A stretch of DNA of 64,000 bases, from contig NC_080043.1 in the NCBI RefSeq assembly GCF_012489685.1, positions 7,194,501 to 7,258,500 on the forward strand, in the 5' to 3' direction. The stretch's first letter is position 1. Every line of letters begins with the position of its first letter. A program made the position numbers and the translations under genes. Source of the DNA: Lotus japonicus (lineage: Eukaryota; Streptophyta; Magnoliopsida; Fabales; Fabaceae). Shown in pieces: positions 56,321 to 64,000 of this stretch. The notes beneath the pieces were generated by a model. The model was not told the DNA's origin. It did not search any database and was given only the letters and a program-made list of their open reading frames with translations.

Positions 56321-57077
56321 AAAATATATGTATATATTATTATTATTGTTATGAGAAGTGCTTTATCATACGATCGAAAGTTAGAAGAAACTACTGAATG
56401 CCCTATGTGGCAACTAAAACATTAATTAATTGATTAAATAATATAAATAAGAAAAAATGTTTGAGTAGGAACCACACAACTCTCCCACGCATATAAACCT
56501 CATTCATGGGCATTTGTTGCCTTTGTTCCGTCAAGTACTGTGCAAGAACTTGCAATGCATCATCCCCTTTTAATTCATCAACCATCCATTATACAAACTT
56601 ACACATATATTTTTTGGTTGTTTTCACTTCAAGTTATATCTATAGCTAAAGAGAAGATCGTTATACACCTCGCTATCATGGGTGAAAATAGGGGTGAATC
56701 ATGAATGATGTTGTACCGTCATGGACTTTGAACTAGATGGTCAGGTCCTTATCAGAAGGCCAGGCTGCCCTCCGAAGTTTGGGTTGGACAAATGAAATAT
56801 GGGCTTACATGCTAGAAGACTAATGTAAAAGCTCACTCCATTAAGAAGACATCCAACCGTTGATAAGGAAGCAACCCGACCGTTGATCACGCGCTTGGTC
56901 AAAGGTCATGACTGTCGCTGACCAACACAGTCTGGCACCAAGTCAGCCGACTAGGTGATGAAGGACTTACTTGACGGACGAGATTGATTCACAAGTCAAC
57001 CGGTACAATAGTTATGACGCCTCTTTGAGTCCGTTATCAGAACATACATATATTAAAACAACAAGGATTTTAAGACC

Positions 57078-57184
57078 CAATTGTTGATGTGTCGTCACCA
57101 GAATCATTGTCTTCTCTGGTGCATTCTTAGTGAGTGGAATTCCTACGTGGCTCACTCTCCTTTGTTCTCTCCATTCACTAATTA
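57078..57184. repeat. Left half of a duplicated host sequence split by Helitron 2
   Basis: caattgttgatgtgtcgtca ... ccattcactaatta aligns to 63825-63924. The continuation of that copy (63925-64000) aligns to 62533-62610. The two halves flank Helitron 2. Confidence 0.85.
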
Positions 57185-57976
57185 CTAGTGTAATGACCCG
57201 TGCATTGCATGGAAATTTCAGGTTGTTCAATTTTTTATATATATGAATGAATTAAGTTAATTTCATTTAAATTGTGATAGTATGTATCTTTTTCTGTTGT
57301 CGAGAAAAACATGATAGTATGTATCTTACATGTTAGTTATGTTGTTTAATGGTAAATATTTTCAATATTTAAACTGGATAATTTACTTAGTGAAAAAGAA
57401 TAAGTAAATACATATTCGTTCAATAAAACAAACGTTAAATTTCCTATGCACAAAAAAAATACAACAAACATTACCAAAAACTTATTTTATACATACTTCA
57501 TTCAAGGTAGAAGTCTGCATGTTTCTTGCATCATACATTATACAAATTTTAAGACCCAACTAAAATCCATCAATTTGGCATGACATACTTAAATCTGAAC
57601 TTAAAAATACTTCAATAATTCGCTCATCATATTCATTATCATTGTTGTTTCTTACATCAAATTCATAAGTGTAATTTTTTTTGGTTTGCCAAGACAATCA
57701 CTCTCTCGACTTGTATAAGGCTTAGAGACTCAAAAGATTTTGGGGTTAAAAAGGCTTATAGATTTTATCCAAACCTTTGCCTCGTCTCATTTCTCTCTTT
57801 GAAATCCTATGCATAAAGTTAAAATAATAAGCATGATGAGATGTAAGAATTTTGGAGTCAAGCTCATTGATATTATCTACGTCCATCAATCTAAAGAATT
57901 CCGCCTTATGCTGCCATCAACAACATCAATGATGTCTAATATTCAACGACTGCAAACCAACAACTCCTTCTAGGAC

Positions 57977-58177
57977 ATGGATGCGCTAGTATCAAGCCCC
58001 TTGCCCTTGAGAGCTGACATATCCCCAATGGATTGTGCAATGATAATTGACGATAGATCTTCCATCGGCACCCTAGATTACAGTCTCGAACCCTTAATTG
58101 AGAGTCCTTCAAATTTAATCATAGCAAATGATATCTCTGGACTCTCTAAGACAACTGTAGATTCTCATGCTATCTGA
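57977..58177 (+). CDS. Small ORF of unknown nature in Helitron 2
   Basis: 66 codons from an ATG, MDALVSSPLPLRADISPMDC..., preceded in the same region by open but interrupted sequence. I recognise no domain. It may be a captured exon fragment or chance; codon use is less AT-skewed than the surroundings, which is why it is listed. Confidence 0.15.
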   Translation: MDALVSSPLPLRADISPMDCAMIIDDRSSIGTLDYSLEPLIESPSNLIIANDISGLSKTTVDSHAI

Positions 58178-59066
58178 ACGCACAACTGCACATATATTTA
58201 ATTCATAAATATAAATAAACCTCAATCTAATGCACAATATTTTTAATTCATAAATAAGAGTTTTTTACTCCTGCGTTGCATGTCAAAATTTACTATTGTA
58301 TTTGAAACATCAATCAGTACTTTGATTATGAAAAAGTTGAGATACTAAGAATGAAAATAATCATAATAAAACTTAAGATATTTTAAAAATATAAATCGTG
58401 AAACTAAAATATAGTGTTTTGTAATCATACATCCATTTAACAAATATAAAGATTCCAAAAAATAAAGAAATCAATTGGTAAAAAATTTATGATGTGAAGT
58501 ACAAAAGATTTTTGCTTACCAAAATGAAAATACACATCTTAGGACTATTATGTTTTATTTGTTCTTCCAGATCAGGCCACGTATTTGTTGTGAAAATATA
58601 AATCATAATTTATTTTTAGGTAAAAAATTTCTATTAAAAAAAATTTGATATGAATTTTTTCTATTAATTCTTACATGAAATTTTTCTTAGGTAAAACATT
58701 TCTTCTCGTGTAATCTTTTAATATATGTATTGATTTATTTTCTCCTCCCCATGTACTTTTATTATCAAATTTTAGTTATTTTATATATATTTACTCATTA
58801 AAAAAATTAAAAATAATGAAAGAAGTACTGAAATTATAATAAATTTTATTAATTTTAACATAAACGTATTATCATGTAAATGTTCATCCTAAATGAGCTT
58901 TTTACCCTTAACTTAAAAATAAATAAACATAGTCTATGTTATTTAAATATTTATAATTCTATTCTATAAAAAAATATTTTCTTATATTATATTTCTCTAA
59001 TCCTCGTACGGAATATTTCACTGAAAATTTTTGCTTCTAAAATTAGTTTAAAAATTATGAAAAATA

Positions 59067-59101
<35 letters not shown>

Positions 59102-59105
59102 ATAT

Positions 59106-60007
59106 GGGGAATGCTAACTTACTCCCACTTGATTTCATGAAGGAGTAAGTTAGCAACCTACACCTTTTTATTTTAAACAAATTAACCTACCTTTTGTTTT
59201 TAAAAGTCATTAAAGTTAGGGTCGCCTTTGTAATTTTGTCATCCAAATTTATTTAATTTAAAAACTCAAATTTTCTCTCTCTGCGTTTATCACATTCTTC
59301 AACCTTTCTCGATCTTCAACTTCTCCAATTTCAAAACCTAAAAGCTCGTCCATGTTCAGAGGGTAAAATTCCTCACCGCCGTTCTTTATTGCTTCCTCTT
59401 TGATGTGCTTTCATAAATTCATAAGATGCAGAGTGAAACCTTCATTTTGACAGCGCGGTGGATGCTGAAGGCTGCGGCGGTAGTCATCATGGCGGCAAAG
59501 GTCGTGAGGGAAAAGGGGCAGTGGTTGGATTGCTTTTGCAGAGGAAAAATGGATATCAGAGAATGAGATGGTAAATAAGGGGCAGTGGTTCAATTTAGAC
59601 AAATTGAAATTGAAAAAATTATACCAAACTGCATGAAGCAAAACGCTAGGTAACGCCGTTTTGGAAAAATTCATGACAAAAAGCTTCATTAACTCATACA
59701 TAGTCTTCGAACATGGTGGAGGAAGTCCAGGTTATTTTGTCTTTAATTTGAAGGATTGGAAAGAACGCAAACAAAGAGTGATTGAGGTTCTCTGGAAAAG
59801 GAGAAGAAAGAGAATGGGAAAGAAGAGTAATAAATAGGAGAGAGAAAATTTAAGTATGAATTAAAAACTTTGGTGCGAAAATTACTTAAAACCCATTACT
59901 TTACTACTCCTAAAGTGAAAAAGTGAAGGGCAGTTTTGTCCAAAATGAAAAGGTGTAGGTTGCTAACTTACTCCTTCATGAAATCAAGTGGGAGTAAGTT
60001 AGCATTC

Positions 60008-60010
<3 letters not shown>
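59106..60010. mobile_element. Foldback MITE-like element, 905 bp, nested in Helitron 2
   Basis: Ends GGGGAATGCTAACTTACTCC and the exact inverse, with an inverted repeat of about 64 bp. Each end is itself a hairpin: GCTAACTTACTCC ... GGAGTAAGTTAGC. It sits in a (TA)n tract (59072-59105 and 60011-60053), so the TSD cannot be read. The interior has no transposase; the minus-strand 96-codon ORF (59411-59701) is unconvincing. Confidence 0.8.
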
Positions 60011-60058
<48 letters not shown>

Positions 60059-60837
60059 TATTGTAAATATATATATATATCTAATCCTCATACAATAAAA
60101 TGTCACTATCAATTTTTCATACTTTTATCAAAACTTACTTTTAAAATTAATTAAAAATCATAAGGAAGGTGTTCCAATAATTTCAAAATTTATTTTCCTA
60201 TAAGTTTTAGCATGAAAGAATTTTCATTTAAAATGTTCCTCGTGAGAGTTTTTCCATATATTTTGCCCGTATGACATAGTTTCACTATCAAAGTTTAATT
60301 ATTTTATATATGTATTTTTACTCATAAGATAATTTAAAAATTATAAAAAAGTACGAAAATTATATTAAAAGTATATGTTCATTGGTTTTAAAATGAAATT
60401 ATTTTCATGTAACCGTGAGATTTTTTTCATTCTTAACTAAAACATAAATAGGTATAGTCTATATTATGTTAAATTGTTAATATTTTCTATTCCTTGTACG
60501 ACATACTTTTAAGGAGCAAGAGCCACAAAAAGATACAAAAAAAGTTTTTTCGGGTAAAAATATTTCTTTTAATTGAATAAAAAAAGAAGTTTCATAAAAA
60601 GTTAATTATAAACAACAATAAAATAATCAGATTATTAAATTAATTATATCAAATAATTTTATTCAGGATTGCATAAATCATTGAAACGATGTTAATTAAG
60701 AGTGACATTTTATTCTAATAATTCAAATAATACAAGTAACAAACTCTCAAATTATGCCAATTGTCCAGCACCCAATCACTAACTCTTCTTGAAATCATGT
60801 TATGTTTGGTGCAACATAAAGATGCCATGTTACTTCA

Positions 60838-61440
60838 ACTTTTTTTTTTTGACAGAAAAAGATATTTTATTGAAAGAGAGAAAAACGAGAGAACAACCCT
60901 CTTAAGAAAGAGGGGAACAACCAAAAAGAACAAGCAAAACAAATTCCATAAAGGACCCAATCTTAGAAAAAGAGCCTCATTAAAACTTTACTAGGAAAAA
61001 CCCATTAGGGAAAAAAGCATAGTGAAGGAAAAAAAGTACTCTAATATCTAAAAGGACCTTTTAAAACAAAACCTCCCCAAATTAAGAAATATCCCAAACC
61101 CACAAACTGGTATGTAAACCAATCTGCATTATCAACATATAACACCCACGATGCCAATCTGGTATGCAAGCATAATGCCCATCCACGATGCCAAACTAAC
61201 ACCTTTGCCTCAATCACCTATTAATCATCCATATTATGACAGCAATTGGTCCAGCAAAAATCCTTTCCAGAATATAAAAGCTCCACACTTTTTATGTCCA
61301 AAAAGCAGCAACAAAAAAACGTAGACACCCTCCCCACCGATAAACCAATTTACAATCCACCCCACAACCAACAGCTATTTTAAAACGCCACAGTAAAGGC
61401 TCCTATAAACATCTTTCTTACTTCGACCACCTTGTTCCCT
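60838..61440 (-). mobile_element. LINE 3' end fragment in Helitron 2 (minus orientation)
   Basis: On the minus strand it ends ctttcaataaaatatctttt ... ctgtcaaaaaaaaaaa at 60838, a poly(A)-tailed LINE 3' end. It contains the stem-loop module found at 54674. The upstream part is GT-rich 3' UTR-like sequence. No RNase H or RT remains. Confidence 0.6.
60972..61043 (-). promoter_or_regulatory. 3' stem-loop module, copy e (LINE 3' UTR, minus strand)
   Basis: Read on the minus strand: gtactttttttccttc, ACTATG...CCC-taat-GGG...CCTAGT, then aaagttttaatgaggctc. The outer stem has one mismatch compared with copies b and c. Confidence 0.6.
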
Positions 61441-61654
61441 GCAACTGCGACAACAATTCAGCACAATAGAATGAAAAATTTAAAAATATATATCTTATGT
61501 TTCCATTTACGTGATAAAAATATACTATCCATTCAAGTATTGCTTATTGATGTTTCCTTTTGACTTTTTTATTTTGTAACGGTTGATTACAACAGAAAAA
61601 TAGAAGAAAATCATATATATCTTGCAATATTTGTTTACTAATTTCGTTTTTTTT

Positions 61655-62105
61655 TAACTTCAATTTTAAATTTTAAAAATTTGGAAAAGGGTTTTTTAGA
61701 TTTTGTCAATTTTGCCAATTATAAAATCATATTTTTCTAAAAGAAGTTATCTCTGATTACGTTTTTTTTAAAAACCCCTAAATTACTAAATTTATAATTT
61801 TGTCAATTAAAAAAAACACATTATAATTTTGGAAAAGGGATTTTTAGATTTTTTCAATTATACCAATTATAAAATTTTATTTTTTGGAAAAAAGTTAACT
61901 CTGATTTCGTTTTCATCTAAAAATCCCCTATTTTTAAATTTATAATGTTGTCATTTGAAAAAACAAATTATAATTTTGGAAAAGGGATTTTTAGATTTTT
62001 TAATTTTACCAATTAATTTTTTTTTATAAAAGTTAACCCTGATTTCGTTTTTATCAAAAAATCCCCTATTTTTAATTATATAATTCTGTCATTTTTAAAA
62101 ACAAA
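61655..62105. repeat. ~148-bp tandem repeats with internal inverted motifs near the Helitron 2 5' end
   Basis: ggaaaaggg recurs at 61683, 61831 and 61978. Each unit contains aaaagggatttttagatttt and, about 90 bp on, its inverse-like ctaaaaatccccta, so every unit can fold. Non-coding. Confidence 0.75.
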
Positions 62106-62661
62106 TTAAAATTTTCGTAAAAACATTGGGTTAAAATCATATATATTTCCTAATTCGGTCTCTTTCATATATATATTGTTACCAAAAAAAATCATATATA
62201 TTGAAAAAAGGAAAAAAAAAACCGGTTAATTGCAAAGAAATTATAAACCGTGCAAAAAGTGTTAATATGCTTACAACTTGGTATATTTCCTAATTTGGTC
62301 CAAATATTCCAAATGTGCCAATAAATTTCAAAATGTATTGATTGAATGAATTAAATTTTGAATTTATTAATTTAGTGAGTCACAAATTTGAACCAATGAG
62401 AAGTCATCAATTGTTGACCAATCAGAAGAAGACATTTGGAAATTCATTTTAACCACGAATAGAATTAAAACATGTGTCATTTAAGTTACTATATAACCCA
62501 CTTTGGTGGATGAGCTTTATATATTATTAAGATGTGTCGTTTTCTCATTTACTCTCCTATTCCACTTAGATTTCGCGTGGAACATAATTATTGAACAACC
62601 TGGATCAACTGAATACTAATTAAGTATGTGGAAGCTGATTTCTTTACTTTTTAATATGTTA

Positions 62662-63155
62662 CTCTCTCTAGGTCCTTTTTATAAGAAACACTTTGGAGAT
62701 TTTTCTTGGTCCTTTTTATAAGAAACACTCTTATAAAATTAAGTCAAATAATCAATACCAATGCAAAGAGACTTATTCCCAATACAAAAATATGGAGGGA
62801 AATTGCAAGCACCTAATAGGTATGATCAACATTTATGGTAATTAGCATGATTGTTCTTGTAAAAAGGAAAAAACATATTGGAATTAAGCATAGTAGTTAA
62901 TTTTATAAAAAATATTAATTTCCTTGGTTTGTGTGATTAATGCAAAGGGACTTATTCTCAATACAAAAATATGGAAGGAAATTGCAAGCACCCAATAGGT
63001 ATGATCAGCATTTATGGTAATTAGCATGATTGTTCTTGTAAAAAGGAAAAAAACATATTGGAATTAAGCATAGTAGTTAATTTTATAAAAAATATTAATT
63101 TCCTTGGTTTGTGTGATTTTGTCCAAGTTTTTCTTATAAAAGGGACCGGAGGGAG
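62662..63155. mobile_element. Stowaway MITE with internal 178-bp tandem duplication
   Basis: TA|CTCTCTCTAGGTCCTTTTTA at the left and ...TAAAAGGGACCGGAGGGAG|TA at the right are Stowaway-type TIRs with the TA target (62660-62661, 63156-63157). The interior consists of two almost identical units (about 62761-62938 and 62939-63117), so the element is about 180 bp longer than it would be with one unit. The left TIR motif ggtcctttttataagaaaca is also duplicated at 62700. Confidence 0.85.
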
Positions 63156-63157
63156 TA

Positions 63158-63824
63158 TTCATTTTTATTAATTCAATGAATATCTCCAACCATTTCAGTG
63201 AATGATTTCCCTGTTTCCAATCCAAATATATTTGCATGCTATTACGATACCTCCTGGCCAATTGTTTCATCCCGTAATTATTTCCCCACCCTCCTTATCT
63301 CATGCGCAATATTTTTTTGGCCCAATCAATGGTAATTCTTTTCCACTGATTGTATTACCTCCTAATTCTTACCCACACATACCACAGAAGCATGCAAAAC
63401 CTTCATAATTATTTTTTCCCCCATTCCAACAATTCACTCTCATCCATGCCCAATCAAATTTCTTTAACCCCACCCCACTTCCCTTGTGCAAGTTCCGTGT
63501 CCCAAGCTCTGCTCAGCTCCCATGAATATTTGAAATTCAAAATCAAATTTTGAAGCTCTTTGATCTACGCAACCACTTTATCTAGCTTATTCACATGACA
63601 CAGACAATAATGGCAACTCACTTGAAAAAATTTGAATCCTATTTCAACAATTCAACTTGATGTTTTTTTAATTTTATATAATGGACAAAAAAAATTGATA
63701 AGCTAAAATATTGCATTAAAGGGAATACAAGAGGTATTCAAACCCTTAATACAACGAGAAAGAGAAAGGAAACATAACTCATAACTAGAAAAAGAAAAAT
63801 AAACCCCACAAAGCCAACACACGC
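63158..63824. other. Intergenic, nothing recognised
   Basis: CT-rich and AT-rich DNA with short ORFs that show no domain. It separates the Stowaway MITE from the second copy of the duplicated host sequence. Confidence 0.4.
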
Positions 63825-64000
63825 AATTGCTGATGTGTCGTCACCAAAATCATTCTCTTCTCTGGTGCATTCTTAGTGAGTGGAATTCCTACGTCACTCA
63901 CCTCTATTCCTCATTCACTGATTATGTGTCATTTTCTCATTTATTCTCCTATTCCACTTAGATTTAACGTGGAACATAATTATTGGACAACATGTATCAA
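63825..64000. repeat. Uninterrupted paralogue (empty site) of the Helitron 2 target
   Basis: Aligns to 57078-57184 joined to 62533-62610. It runs off the end of the window. Confidence 0.85.

Larger units (their letters stand above)
54919..57077. other. Intergenic region with SINE and small palindrome
   Basis: T-rich and AT-rich DNA. Apart from the mini-MITE and SINE listed separately, a less AT-rich stretch at 56660-57010 (gccaggctgccctccgaagt, ccgttgatcacgcgcttggt) looks like part of an unknown repeat. No supported gene. Confidence 0.4.
57185..62532 (-). mobile_element. Helitron 2, 5,348 bp, minus orientation, borders proven by empty site
   Basis: Host ...cactaatta|CTAGTGTAATGACCCGTGCA at the left and ...ATATATTATTAAGA|tgtgtcg at the right. 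The uninterrupted paralogue at 63921-63930 reads gatta|tgtgtc, so insertion was exactly between A and T without target duplication, as for Helitrons. On the minus strand the element starts TCTTAATAATATATAAAG and ends with a GC-rich imperfect hairpin, about 10 nt, then CTAG. No Rep/helicase or clear cargo gene was found. Contents include an unidentified 66-codon ATG ORF (57977-58177), a nested foldback element and a LINE 3' end. Confidence 0.85.

Noticed and set aside
59411..59701. 96-codon minus-strand ORF in the foldback element
   Set aside because: No domain, and the surrounding sequence is a non-autonomous element.

Overview
The window reads as a nuclear genomic segment from a flowering plant, most likely a papilionoid legume. 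It is AT-rich, has spliced genes with GT-AG introns, and is packed with plant transposon families, including terminal sequences I associate with legume MULEs. There are no operons, and I found no bacterial-type, organellar or rRNA genes. Only two host genes look intact: an ERF transcription factor (3485-4042) and a four-exon NRG2/DUF630-DUF632 gene (29551-35265). A third host locus, a light-response BTB (LRB/POB1-like) gene on the minus strand (37460-39735), is a decayed pseudogene.

Layout. 1-3040: LINE 3' debris, then a 1.5-kb MULE with ~290-bp terminal inverted repeats (TIRs). 3041-7530: the ERF gene followed by small repeats, including a MULE-type element, a hAT MITE with an exact 8-bp target-site duplication (TSD) and a tRNA-derived SINE. 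7594-13390: a complete Copia-type LTR element with 199-bp LTRs and a 5-bp TSD. Its coding region is wrecked although the LTRs differ at only 2 positions. 14485-15516: a hAT-like element with an 8-bp TSD. 16502-29154: a probable Helitron read on the minus strand, carrying an RPA1-like fragment and a captured laccase fragment, with two solo LTRs nested in it (22780-23837 and 25981-29114). 29551-35265: the NRG2-like gene, with MITEs in introns 2 and 3. 37460-39735: the LRB pseudogene. 39935-44904: an apparently intact two-gene PIF/Harbinger transposon just upstream of the pseudogene. 47261-54918: an L1-type LINE derivative that keeps ORF1 and an RNase H tail but has no recognisable endonuclease or reverse transcriptase. 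Its ORF1 is split by a 3.2-kb palindromic LTR-derived element (47955-51154). 57185-62532: a second Helitron, whose borders are fixed by an empty-site copy of its flanks at 63825-64000. 62662-63155: a Stowaway MITE with an internal tandem duplication.

The strongest leads for new biology are these. (1) The palindromic LTR element has ~1-kb near-identical inverted arms, convergent LTR promoters and a true 5-bp TSD. (2) A short 3' stem-loop with compensatory base changes recurs five times, at the 3' ends of a Copia element, a Harbinger element and LINEs. (3) The Copia primer-binding site matches the anticodon arm of tRNA-Ile(AAU), with the single difference at the inosine position. (4) The Copia leader has ~59-bp repeats, each encoding two hairpins. 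All family assignments are from reading motifs; no database search was possible.
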